Source: DATHSY01 sp046729855 (GTDB lineage Bacteria; Actinomycetota; UBA4738; HRBIN12). From it: a stretch of DNA of 64,000 bases. Location: the NCBI GenBank assembly GCA_046729855.1, contig JBKPHM010000001.1, positions 1 through 64,000 on the forward strand, read 5' to 3'. Shown here one piece after another: positions 43,662 through 52,113 of the stretch. How positions within the stretch are numbered: position 1 is the first letter of the stretch; the number at the start of each line of letters is the position of its first letter. Both the position numbers and the translations under genes were made by a program. Below the pieces are notes generated by a model that made no database searches, was not told the DNA's origin, and worked only from the letters and a program-made list of their open reading frames with translations.

Positions 43662-44240
43662 TCACGTCGCGGGCTGCCTCGCGGCCTGCACCTGGATCTC
43701 CAGGTCGACCTCCTTGGCGACGAGCACACCGGTCAGCTCGACGGCCATGTTCCACAGCAGGTTCCAGTCCTCGCGGTTCACCCGCGTCCGCGCCTCGGCG
43801 AACACCCGGTCGTTGCCCCAGGCGTCCGGTCCCCACCCGAGGAACTCGCCCTCGAGCGTGACCGGCCTGGTGATCCCCTTGACGGAGAGCTCGCCGTCGA
43901 GCTCGAACGCGTTCCCACCGGTCGGGCGGAACGCCGTGCTGACAAAGCTCAGCTCGGGGTAGGCCTCGACCTCGAAGAAGTCGCTCGTGTGCAGGTGCGC
44001 GTCCCGCTGCTCGTTATCGGTCGTGACGCTCGTCGTCTTCACGGCGACCCGCGCGCCGGACGTCTCCGGTGTCCGGCCGACCGTGACCGTGCCCTCGAAG
44101 TCGGTGAACCGACCCCGCACCTTCGTGAGCATATGACGCGCGACGAACTCGACGTTCGTGTGCGCCGGGTCGATCGCGTACTCCCCGGCGGGCGGGATCG
44201 AGACCCCCCGGTACGTCCGCTCCGCTTGTGTCTGGCTCAT
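43662..44240 (-). CDS. YceI-family lipid-binding protein (192 aa)
   Basis: The lipocalin-like YceI barrel is seen: YAIDPAHTNVEFVARHML, VRGRFTDFEGTVTV, RDAHLHTSDFFEVEAYPELSF and VNREDWNL. Family members bind isoprenoid lipids; this copy has no signal peptide, so it is likely cytoplasmic. ATG 44240 follows AGGAGG; the longer frame is not needed. It is divergent from an HxlR regulator, which could control it. Confidence 0.88.
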   Translation of the reverse strand: MSQTQAERTYRGVSIPPAGEYAIDPAHTNVEFVARHMLTKVRGRFTDFEGTVTVGRTPETSGARVAVKTTSVTTDNEQRDAHLHTSDFFEVEAYPELSFVSTAFRPTGGNAFELDGELSVKGITRPVTLEGEFLGWGPDAWGNDRVFAEARTRVNREDWNLLWNMAVELTGVLVAKEVDLEIQVQAARQPAT

Positions 44241-44307
44241 CCGTCCTCCTGCTCGCCCTCGCCGCCGCCCTTCGCCGCGGCTCGATGACCTGGCTAACAT
44301 CGGGGAA

Positions 44308-44330
44308 GTTACTCCCTATTCCCGAGTACC
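44308..44330. promoter_or_regulatory. Candidate operator between yceI and hxlR
   Basis: A dyad GTTACTC - nine bases - GAGTACC (six of seven positions symmetrical) lies in the divergent gap. Its size fits a dimeric winged-helix regulator such as HxlR, but this is a guess from position. Confidence 0.3.
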
Positions 44331-44427
44331 TCCGTTCCAGGAATCTCCTACGGTTCCGTGTGGTTCCAACCGATACGGAGTAGGGTCGCGGCGGTTGGTC
44401 GCAGAGGACGCGAGCGAGACAAGTGAG

Positions 44428-44769
44428 ATGGTGACCGAGAGCGAGCACTCCCCGATCTGCGAGCACTTCCAGCGCGCCGCCGGGCTGATCGCCCGCCGGT
44501 GGAGCCCGCTGATCATTAGTGCCCTGCTCGCCGGGAACGCTCGGTTCACCGAGATCCGTGACGCCGTCCCCGGCCTGTCCGACAGGCTCCTGTCCGAGCG
44601 CCTGAAGGAGCTCGAGGCCGCCGGGATCGTGACTCGGACCGTCACGCCCGCTACGCCGGTCCGGATCGAGTACGGGCTGACCGACCAGGGGCGCGACCTC
44701 TCGGGCGTGCTCGAGGAGCTCAGGACGTGGGCGGAGCGCTGGGCCGCCACGCCGGCCGGGGTTGGGTAG
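44428..44769 (+). CDS. HxlR-family winged-helix transcriptional regulator (113 aa)
   Basis: The HxlR signature is intact: CEHFQRAAGLIARRWSPLII, a conserved Cys near the start followed by the W-x-x-x-I/L helix, RFTEIRDAVPGLSDRLLSERL as recognition helix, and an ITxxGRDL-type wing. It probably responds to redox or electrophilic signals through the N-terminal Cys. ATG 44428 is preceded by AAGTGAG. The natural target is the divergent yceI gene or itself. Confidence 0.87.
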   Translation: MVTESEHSPICEHFQRAAGLIARRWSPLIISALLAGNARFTEIRDAVPGLSDRLLSERLKELEAAGIVTRTVTPATPVRIEYGLTDQGRDLSGVLEELRTWAERWAATPAGVG

Positions 44770-44940
44770 CGCCGCCGCCGGACCTGCGGAGGACCGTCCG
44801 CGAGAGGACGTCCGCGAGGGGACGTTCGACCCTGTCACTCGAGCGAGCCCGCCGTTCACGATGCCGTCGACCCCCGGAGGTGTGCGGCACGCCGGGGACA
44901 TGCGAGCACTCGGTCGAGGAGCGACGCCACGTGGAGAACG

Positions 44941-45495
44941 TCAGGGCGTGGGTCGCGCTGCGCGCGTGAGCTCGTAGCGGACGCCGTCCCACGACCCGAG
45001 CCGCGAGCGGTGCTCGATCAGCTCGGCGAGCCGCATGCCCACCTTCTCCGCGACCCTGATGGACGCGATGTTGTCGGCGTCGGCGTACATGCGCACGAGG
45101 TCGGCGCCGAGCGTGTCGAACGCGTATGCGACGAGGGCGCGAACCGCCTCCGTGGCGTAACCGCGTCCCTGGGACGCCGGTGCGATCGTGTACCCGACCT
45201 TGATCACCCCCGGCTCGCCGTCGGCCGGGCTGAGCCCTACGTCCCCGACCAACCGGCCGGTCCCGCGCTCCTCCACCGAGAACTGGACCCACCCGCCCGG
45301 CTGGCCCGGCGAGCGGCGGAGCATCCGCCCGATCTCCTCGCGGATCGCGATGGCGTCGGTGCGGTCCCACCCTTGGAACCGCTGGACGTCCGGATTGCGC
45401 CGATAGGCCGAGATCTCCTCGGCGTCCTCGGGCAGCGACCGTCGCAGCCGCAGCCGTTCGGTGACGAGCTGCTCGAACCCGGCATCGACCCGCAT
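44941..45495 (-). CDS. GNAT-family N-acetyltransferase (RimJ/RimL-like, 184 aa)
   Basis: A GNAT domain of the RimJ/RimL type: LVTERLRLRRSLPEDAEEISAY, IKVGYTIAPASQGRGYATEA with the acetyl-CoA pyrophosphate loop QGRGYA, and NIASIRVAEKVGMRLAEL. It transfers acetyl groups to an amine, possibly a ribosomal or small-molecule target. No operon partner is evident: the gap downstream (44769-44941) holds no gene I can support, and the ABC genes upstream are divergent. Confidence 0.87.
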   Translation of the reverse strand: MRVDAGFEQLVTERLRLRRSLPEDAEEISAYRRNPDVQRFQGWDRTDAIAIREEIGRMLRRSPGQPGGWVQFSVEERGTGRLVGDVGLSPADGEPGVIKVGYTIAPASQGRGYATEAVRALVAYAFDTLGADLVRMYADADNIASIRVAEKVGMRLAELIEHRSRLGSWDGVRYELTRAARPTP

Positions 45496-45557
45496 AAGGC
45501 GCAGGCTACCGGGGGCACGGGGCAGGCGGGCGGCCGTCGCGCATCATAGGGAGCGTC

Positions 45558-47333
45558 ATGCAGACCACCCCCGAGCCGGCGGTCGGGTCGCGCGGGCTGT
45601 TCCGCCGCGGCTTCGCGCTCATCGCCGACCACGTCCGGCTGCACCCGCGGCCGTTCGCGCTGTCCGTGGTGGGCGCCTTCGTGTTCGCCGTCGGGACCGT
45701 CGGCGTCACCGTGGCGCTCGGGCGGGCGACCGACCAGGTGCTGAGGCCGGCGTTCGCGGGCGGCGTCCCGGCGTCGACGATGTGGTTCTGGGTCGGCGCA
45801 GTGCTCGCACTCTCGTTCTTGCGGGCCGCCGGGATCGGGCTCCGCAGGTACTTCAGCGGCGTCCTCGGGGCGGCCGTCGCCGCCACGCTCCGGGACCGGG
45901 TGTCGGACCGTTACCGCGACCTGTCGCTCTCGTACCACCGGCAGACGCCCACCGGCGAGCTCCTCGCGCACATGGAGGCGGATGTCGAAGCGTCGATCGA
46001 GGTGCTGTACCCGGTCCCCTTCTCGATCGGCGTGACGTTCCTGGTGGTGTTCGCGATCGGGTCGCTGCTACTTGCCGACGTGTTCCTCGCGATCGTCGGG
46101 TTGCTCATGCTACCGACCCTGGCGGTCATGAACCGCTCGTTCGCTCGGAAGGTCGAGGGGCCGGCGCAGCGGGCGCAGGAGCGGATCGGCGACGTGTCCG
46201 CCGTCGCCCACGAGTCGATCGACGGGGCGCTCGTTGTGAAAACGCTCGGACGCGAGCGGGCAGAGGTGGAGCGCCTCCGCGAGCGGGCGATGCGGCTGCG
46301 CGACGAACGCGTCGACGCCGGGACCATCCGCGCGGGGTTCGACTCCGCGCTCGAGGCGCTTCCGCAGGCTGCCGTGATCGCGCTGCTGGCGATCGGGTCG
46401 TGGCGCCTGTCGACGGGCGACGTCACGCTGGGGACGCTCGTCCAGGTCGTCACGCTGTTCGGGATGCTGTCGTGGCCGATGCGGTTCGTCGGCTGGATCC
46501 TGCTCGAGATGCCGCGCGCCGTCGTCGGGTACGGACGCGTGACCGAGGTGCTCCGGCAGCCCGTCACGGTCGGGCCGTCGAGCGAGCCGGTCACCCTTCC
46601 GGAGGGACCGCTCGACGTCCGCGCCGAGGGCCTGACCTACGCGTTCGACGGGTTCCGCGTGCTCGACGAGGTTACGTTCCGGATCGAGCCGAATGAATCG
46701 GTCGCGGTCGTCGGCGCCACCGGCGTCGGCAAGTCGACGCTCGCGCAGCTGCTCGTACGGCTCGACGACCCGACGTCGGGCGAGGTGGTGATCGGCGGCG
46801 TGAACGTGCGGCACGCGGACGCGGCGTCGCTGCGGCAGTCGACGGCGATCGTCTTTCAGGAGAGCTTCTTGTTCGCGACGACGGTCGCCGAGAACATCGC
46901 GCTGGACTCCGGTGCGCCGGAGGACCAGATCCGCCGCGTCGCGCGGATCGCGCAGGCGGACCGGTTCATCGGAACGCTGCCGAAGGCCTACGACACCGTG
47001 CTCGGCGAACGCGGGCACACGCTTTCGGGCGGGGAACGGCAACGGGTAGCGCTGGCACGTGCGCTCGTCCGCGAGCCGCGCCTGCTGATCCTGGACGACG
47101 CGACGAGTTCCGTCGACCCGACGATCGAGGCAGAGATCCTCGCGGGCCTGCGCAAGGAGCTCGAGACGACGCTGATCGTGATCGCGTACCGGCTCTCGAC
47201 GATCCGGCTCGCCGACCGCGTCCTGTATCTCGAGGGCGGTCGTCTCCTCGACACCGGCACCCACGACGAGCTGATGGCGTCGCAGCCCGGGTATGCGGCG
47301 ATGATCCGCGCCTACCAACGAGGCGAGCGATGA
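45558..47333 (+). CDS. ABC exporter half-transporter with degenerate ATPase residues (591 aa)
   Basis: A type IV exporter: six transmembrane helices in residues 1-320, then a nucleotide-binding domain with Walker A GATGVGKST (about 385) and canonical signature LSGGERQ (about 489). Two catalytic residues are altered: Walker B reads LLILDDATSSVDP (Asp for the catalytic Glu) and the H-loop reads IVIAYRLST (Tyr for His). It can bind but probably not hydrolyse ATP. It is coupled to the next half-transporter by an ATGA overlap and should form a heterodimer. Confidence 0.92.
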   Translation: MQTTPEPAVGSRGLFRRGFALIADHVRLHPRPFALSVVGAFVFAVGTVGVTVALGRATDQVLRPAFAGGVPASTMWFWVGAVLALSFLRAAGIGLRRYFSGVLGAAVAATLRDRVSDRYRDLSLSYHRQTPTGELLAHMEADVEASIEVLYPVPFSIGVTFLVVFAIGSLLLADVFLAIVGLLMLPTLAVMNRSFARKVEGPAQRAQERIGDVSAVAHESIDGALVVKTLGRERAEVERLRERAMRLRDERVDAGTIRAGFDSALEALPQAAVIALLAIGSWRLSTGDVTLGTLVQVVTLFGMLSWPMRFVGWILLEMPRAVVGYGRVTEVLRQPVTVGPSSEPVTLPEGPLDVRAEGLTYAFDGFRVLDEVTFRIEPNESVAVVGATGVGKSTLAQLLVRLDDPTSGEVVIGGVNVRHADAASLRQSTAIVFQESFLFATTVAENIALDSGAPEDQIRRVARIAQADRFIGTLPKAYDTVLGERGHTLSGGERQRVALARALVREPRLLILDDATSSVDPTIEAEILAGLRKELETTLIVIAYRLSTIRLADRVLYLEGGRLLDTGTHDELMASQPGYAAMIRAYQRGER

Positions 47334-49147
47334 GCGCGACCACGGTGGCCCGTGATCCCGACGTCCAGCCCGAGCCCGACGAGCTGCCGATCCCGGAGCA
47401 CCTCCGCGGGACGCTCGACGTCCTGATCCGCGGCCTCCGGCTGAGTCCGGAGCTCCGCATCGGGTTCGGGCTCACGGTCGTGTTCTCGCTTGCCGTCGCC
47501 GTCGGCAGCCTCGTGATCCCGTTGCTCGTTCAACAGATCTTCGACCACGGGTTCACCGGCGGCTTCCGTCCGCGCTTCGTATTCGGGATGTGCGCACTCG
47601 CGTTCGCTATCGTCGTGCTCGCGTTCTTCGCGCAGCGGCAGGCGCTGAAGCGGCTCGTGCGCGCCTCCGAGGAGGCGCTGATGGAGCTCCGCGTGCGCGT
47701 GTTCGAGCACATCCACCGCCTGTCGATCGCGACGCAGTCGGGTGAGAAGCGCGGCGTGTTCGTCGGGCGCGTGACCGCGGACGTCGACACGCTCCAGCAG
47801 TTCATGGAGGAGGCCGCGGTCGCATGGATCTGGGCGGCGGTCCAGATCGTGGTGACCTTCGTGATCATGGTGTTCTTCTCGTGGCAGCTCACGATCCCCG
47901 TCGTGTTGCTGGTGATCCCGATGCTCTTCGTGATGGGGAAGCTCCAGGCGAAGATGTCCGCGGCGTACGACCTCGTGCGTGGGCGCGTCGGACAGATGCT
48001 GTCCGAGGTGTCGGAGAGCGTCATGGGCGCCGCGGTCGTTCGCGCGTACGGCCTGGAGTCGAGCGTCGACTCTCGCGTGAAGCGCTCGATCCGCGACCGG
48101 TTCCTCGCGCATAAGCAGGCACACCTGCGCACGGCGACGCTGTGGCCGATGGGCACGGCCTTCTGGGGCCTGGCTACCTGCGCCGTGATCGTGGTCGGAG
48201 CAACGTGGGGGCCCGGGTGGGGGCTCACGTTCGGCAAGGTCAGCGCGTTCTTGTTCCTCGCCGACCTGTTCCTGCACCCGTTCACCGACCTGCCCGAGAT
48301 CTATTCGGAGACGCAGACCGCGATCAGCGGGTGGCGCAAGATCCTCGCGCTGCTCGAGCTGCCGGTCGACGTCGTCGAGCCGGAGCCGGGCGTCCCGTTG
48401 CCCGGTGGCGCCCTCGGGGCCAGGACCGAGGCGTTGAGCTACGCCTACGGTGGCGGGCACCGCGTGCTGCACGACGTCTGGTTCGAGGTCCCGGCCGGGG
48501 CGCACGTCGCGATCGTCGGGGAGACGGGCGCCGGCAAGACCACGTTCGTGAAGCTGCTGACGCGGCTCGCCGACCCCTCCGAGGGGCGGATCCTGATCGG
48601 CGGCACCGACCTGCGCGAGGTTTCGCGAGGAACGCGCCAGACCGCGATCCGGATGGTGCCTCAGGACGGGTTCCTGTTCGACCTGACGGTCCGCGAGAAC
48701 GTTCGGGCGGGTCGCGAGGGCGCGAGCGACCGCGAGATCGAGGCGGCGTTCGAGGAGCTCGGGCTCGGCGACTGGCTCGAGACGCTGCCCCACGGCCTCG
48801 ACACGCGCGTCGGCGAGCGCGGCGAAGCGCTCTCGGTCGGCGAACGTCAGCTCGTGTCGCTCGCGCGCGCGCAGATCGGGGAGCCCGGGTTGCTGATCCT
48901 CGACGAGGCGACGAGCGCCGTCGACCCCGCCACCGAGCGCCGGATCTCCGAAGCGCTCCGCCGGCTGTCGGCCGGTCGGACGTCGATCACGATCGCGCAC
49001 CGGCTCTCGACCGCGGAGGCGGCCGACACGATCTTCGTCTTCGACCGCGGCCGCATCGTCGAACGCGGGACGCACGACGAGCTCGTCGCGGCGGGCGGCG
49101 TGTACGCCGGGCTGTACGGCAGCTGGCTCGGCAACGTCCGCGTCTGA
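47330..49147 (+). CDS. ABC exporter half-transporter with active ATPase site (605 aa)
   Basis: The partner of the preceding subunit. Six transmembrane helices are followed by Walker A GETGAGKTT (about 397), Walker B LLILDEATSAVDP with catalytic Glu, and H-loop IAHRLST. Its own signature motif is altered to LSVGERQ (Val for Gly). In the dimer the intact Walker residues here meet the intact LSGGE of the partner, and the two defective elements meet in the other site. Substrate is unknown; multidrug or lipid export is likely. Confidence 0.92.
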   Translation: MSATTVARDPDVQPEPDELPIPEHLRGTLDVLIRGLRLSPELRIGFGLTVVFSLAVAVGSLVIPLLVQQIFDHGFTGGFRPRFVFGMCALAFAIVVLAFFAQRQALKRLVRASEEALMELRVRVFEHIHRLSIATQSGEKRGVFVGRVTADVDTLQQFMEEAAVAWIWAAVQIVVTFVIMVFFSWQLTIPVVLLVIPMLFVMGKLQAKMSAAYDLVRGRVGQMLSEVSESVMGAAVVRAYGLESSVDSRVKRSIRDRFLAHKQAHLRTATLWPMGTAFWGLATCAVIVVGATWGPGWGLTFGKVSAFLFLADLFLHPFTDLPEIYSETQTAISGWRKILALLELPVDVVEPEPGVPLPGGALGARTEALSYAYGGGHRVLHDVWFEVPAGAHVAIVGETGAGKTTFVKLLTRLADPSEGRILIGGTDLREVSRGTRQTAIRMVPQDGFLFDLTVRENVRAGREGASDREIEAAFEELGLGDWLETLPHGLDTRVGERGEALSVGERQLVSLARAQIGEPGLLILDEATSAVDPATERRISEALRRLSAGRTSITIAHRLSTAEAADTIFVFDRGRIVERGTHDELVAAGGVYAGLYGSWLGNVRV

Positions 49148-49233
49148 ACCTTGACGGAACGCGTGCGGACGCGCATCGTCCGGTCCAACGGTTCGCCCGA
49201 ACCGCCACGACCGGAACGAGGAGGACCGCCCTG

Positions 49234-50667
49234 GTGCGACGTCCGCGGATGCTCGCCGCGATCGTCGCGGTGCTGGCGACCGCCGGCGCCGTGACCGCCC
49301 GACCGGCCGATGTCGCGTTCGCGACGCCGACACCCGACCAGGCCTCGTACGTCGTCCACCTCAGGACCGGCGAACGGGCCCGCCTCTGGACCGGCACCGA
49401 GTCCGTTACGTTCACGAACACCGGCACGGTCGGGCTCGACCAAGTGTGGTTCCGCCTGTGGGCCAACGGACCGGGGCGATGTCGCGAACCCGGCATCGAG
49501 GTGACGAACGTGACCGGCGGTACCGCCGGCGCGCTCACGGTCCGGTGTACCGCGCTGCCGGTAACGCTGGACGGCCCGCTCACGCCGGGCGCGACCGCGA
49601 CGGTCGGGATGGACATCCGGATCCGGGTGCCGCGCGCCAACGACCGCTTCGGACGCGTCAACGGGGTCTCCATGCTCGGCAACGCGCTCCCGCTGCTGGC
49701 GGTGAACGACGACGACGGCTGGAACCTCGAGCCCTATGCGCCGATCGGCGAGAGCTTCTACTCGCTCGTGGGCGACTTCGAGGTGACGCTCCGAGTCCCG
49801 CCCGAGATCGACACGCCGACGACCGGGACGCTCGACGCGAGCGTCCCGACCCCGACACCCCCGCCCGGCGGTCCCGAGACGCGCACGTACGTCGCGACCG
49901 ACGTGCGCGACTTCATGTGGGTCGCCGGCGAGCTCCGCACAAGGCGCGGCGTCGACGCCTCCGGAACGCGGGTGAACGTCTGGTACCGCCCGCGGTTCCT
50001 CACGCGAACCGTGGCGGAGCGCGCCCTCGCCGAGGCGATCAGGTCGATGGACGCGTTCTCCGCCGCGTTCGGCTCGTATCCGTACGCCGAGGTCGACGTT
50101 GTCGTCGCGGACTTCCGCACGTTCGGCGGGATGGAGTATCCGCAGCTCGTGCTGTCGGTGCCTGATCGGTACGTCCTCGCGCACGAGCTGGCGCACCAGT
50201 GGTGGTACGGGGTCGTCGGGGACGACCAGTTCGACGAGCCGTGGGTCGACGAGACGTTCGCGTCGTGGTCGATGACCTACCCGTACTCGCCGAGCGTCGG
50301 CTGCCAGATGTTCGAATGGCCGAGCGACGGGGCGCGCCTGTCGAACCCGATGTCGTATTGGCTCGACCACCCGGACGAGTACTGGGTCATCTACTGGCAG
50401 GGCGCGTGCATGCTCGCGAACCTTGCCGACAGATTCGGAGTCGACCGGTTCCTCGACATCCTGAACGACTACGCGGCGGCGCACTGGCTCGGCGTCGCGA
50501 CGACGGCGGACGTGCAGGCGGCGTTCGAGGCCGCCGCGATCGAGGACGGCCTCTCCTGGGACCCGGCCGCCTTCTGGGATCGCTGGCGCGTCACCCCGGA
50601 CGACGGCGCGGCACCGGTGGCGCGCGGCCACGGAACGCCACCGCGGCTGCGCGGATCGTTCGACTAA
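49234..50667 (+). CDS. Secreted M1-like (gluzincin) metallopeptidase (477 aa)
   Basis: The N-terminus has a signal peptide (RRPRMLAAIVAVLATAGAVT). The zinc site is HELAHQWWYG with the third ligand Glu in DEPWVDETFASW, preceded by the exopeptidase-like GGMEYPQLV. The domain order (beta-sandwich, then thermolysin-like domain) matches M1 family aminopeptidase relatives, although the protein lacks the large C-terminal domain. GAGGAGG lies nine bases before GTG 49234. It is downstream of the ABC exporter genes, but coupling is not evident. Confidence 0.85.
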   Translation: MRRPRMLAAIVAVLATAGAVTARPADVAFATPTPDQASYVVHLRTGERARLWTGTESVTFTNTGTVGLDQVWFRLWANGPGRCREPGIEVTNVTGGTAGALTVRCTALPVTLDGPLTPGATATVGMDIRIRVPRANDRFGRVNGVSMLGNALPLLAVNDDDGWNLEPYAPIGESFYSLVGDFEVTLRVPPEIDTPTTGTLDASVPTPTPPPGGPETRTYVATDVRDFMWVAGELRTRRGVDASGTRVNVWYRPRFLTRTVAERALAEAIRSMDAFSAAFGSYPYAEVDVVVADFRTFGGMEYPQLVLSVPDRYVLAHELAHQWWYGVVGDDQFDEPWVDETFASWSMTYPYSPSVGCQMFEWPSDGARLSNPMSYWLDHPDEYWVIYWQGACMLANLADRFGVDRFLDILNDYAAAHWLGVATTADVQAAFEAAAIEDGLSWDPAAFWDRWRVTPDDGAAPVARGHGTPPRLRGSFD

Positions 50668-50773
50668 CCGCGCAGCGGACGACGATGCCGTCGAGGTCCT
50701 CGTCCGTCGCGCCGGCGTTCAGGTCGTCGAACCCGGAAACGGGATCGAGCGACCGGGAGATACGCTCGTCCTC

Positions 50774-51310
50774 GTGCCGATCGAGCGCTCGGGACGCCGG
50801 ATCGGGGCCGCGCGCATCGCCGAGCTGGCCCGTGACCTGCTCGACGCCTCCGAGCTGTGCGCGATCGCGACCGCGACGCCGGCCGGGAGGCCGCATGTCA
50901 ACACGGCCTACTTCGCCTGGGACGCCGACCTCTCCTGCGTCTGGCTGTCGGACCCGGCGGCTCGACACTCGCGCAACGTCCGCGCCAACCCTCCGGCGGC
51001 CATCGCGGTGTACGACTCGCGCCAGTCCTGGGGCGGCTCCGACCGGGGGATCCAGCTGTTCGGGACCGCCGGTGAGGCGACCGGTCACGCCGCGGCCGAG
51101 GCGGCCGCCACCTACAGCCGACGGTTCCCGGGGTACGACCCGGGCGATCTCGCCGGCTACCGCTTCTACCGGCTGCAGACGGCCCGGATCAAGCTCTTCG
51201 ATGAGACGGCCCTCGGATCGGGAGTGTTCGTGACGGCGACGGTGGGCCCGCGAGGCCGCCTCGTGTGGGAGCGGACCGAGATCTACCGCGCCGGCCGCTC
51301 GGACCGTTAG
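50774..51310 (+). CDS. Pyridoxamine 5'-phosphate oxidase-like flavin-binding protein (178 aa)
   Basis: A split-barrel fold: LCAIATATPAGRPHVNTAYFAWDADLSC, SDPAARHSRNVRANPPAAIAVYDSR, and a C-terminal WERTEIYRAG strand. Proteins of this class bind FMN, F420 or heme. The conserved Arg and His suggest FMN or F420 binding. The actinobacterial setting, with an F420-type LLM enzyme in the same window, makes F420 plausible. The frame starts at a GTG. Confidence 0.82.
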   Translation: MPIERSGRRIGAARIAELARDLLDASELCAIATATPAGRPHVNTAYFAWDADLSCVWLSDPAARHSRNVRANPPAAIAVYDSRQSWGGSDRGIQLFGTAGEATGHAAAEAAATYSRRFPGYDPGDLAGYRFYRLQTARIKLFDETALGSGVFVTATVGPRGRLVWERTEIYRAGRSDR

Positions 51311-51343
51311 GCGTCGTCACCACGCCGAGGTCCATCCAGGAGG

Positions 51344-52081
51344 TCACTCGACCTCCTCAGGAGTCTCGTACCAGGGCACCCGTTCCCCGATCTTCGCGCG
51401 CAGCTTCCACCGGAGGGACGTCGGCGCCGAACGCATCGACTCCGAGAGGGCGTCCGTGCGATCGGACAGTGCGCGGGCCGGCTCCGCGTCCAACGTGGCC
51501 TCGCCGAAGTCCCGCAGCCGGCTCAGGTTGCGTTCAACCGTGTGGAAGAATCCCCAGTCCTCGGACAGGGGGGCGACGAACCGCGCGGTATCGATCGGGA
51601 CGTCGAGCAGCAGCGCGGCCGCATCCGTCAGGTCCTTCGGCTCGATCTGCACGATCTGGAGCTTGGTGAGCAGCAGGTCCGCCGGCGCGATCGTGAGCGC
51701 GCCGGCGCTGAACCCATCCGCGATCTCCAGGCGATGCGCCATATCGAACGTTCCGATCAGGACGTCGACCGCGTAACCCTTCGGCGACGCAAAGATCATC
51801 CGCCGCGCCCCGTGCAGCGCGTTGAAGTGCCGGTCCGGCACCAGCCCGGCGGCCTCCAGCACGCGCGAGGCGGCCGGGCCCTTCCTCGGAGGAACGGCGA
51901 GATCGAAGTCGCGGTACGGTCGCGCGAGCGGCGCGCGGCGCGCGGACGCGGCCAACGCGTACACGGCCAGCCCACCGAGCAGCCGCATCGTGAGCCCGTC
52001 CGACGCCGCCGCGTCGACCAGCTCCCGCGCGTCCGCGAGCAGCGCCTCCGGGTCAGATGGCGGGGCCGCGGGCTCGCTCAC
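51344..52081 (-). CDS. Nucleotidyltransferase-fold protein (245 aa)
   Basis: The central motif, LLGGLAVYALAASA followed by RPYRDFDLAVP, provides GGxA and DxD of a minimal nucleotidyltransferase; the third acidic position is in VDVLIGTF. The rest is helical and ends in WETPEEVE-like residues after a basic stretch. Such proteins can be toxins of AbiEii type or tRNA-like adenylyltransferases, but no antitoxin partner lies next to it. GTG 52081 is the start. Confidence 0.72.
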   Translation of the reverse strand: MSEPAAPPSDPEALLADARELVDAAASDGLTMRLLGGLAVYALAASARRAPLARPYRDFDLAVPPRKGPAASRVLEAAGLVPDRHFNALHGARRMIFASPKGYAVDVLIGTFDMAHRLEIADGFSAGALTIAPADLLLTKLQIVQIEPKDLTDAAALLLDVPIDTARFVAPLSEDWGFFHTVERNLSRLRDFGEATLDAEPARALSDRTDALSESMRSAPTSLRWKLRAKIGERVPWYETPEEVE

Positions 52082-52113
52082 GCGCGAAGCGTAGACCGAG
52101 CCCGCACGCGCCA

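Noticed and set aside
43499..43662. An RNA thermosensor or other structured leader upstream of the cold-shock gene
   Set aside because: The region is GC-rich and can fold, but I found no specific conserved element by eye; only a folding and covariance analysis could support it.
44769..44941. A small gene between hxlR and the GNAT gene
   Set aside because: Short open frames exist, but none has a ribosome-binding site, hydrophobic segment or recognisable motif; I see nothing supportable here.
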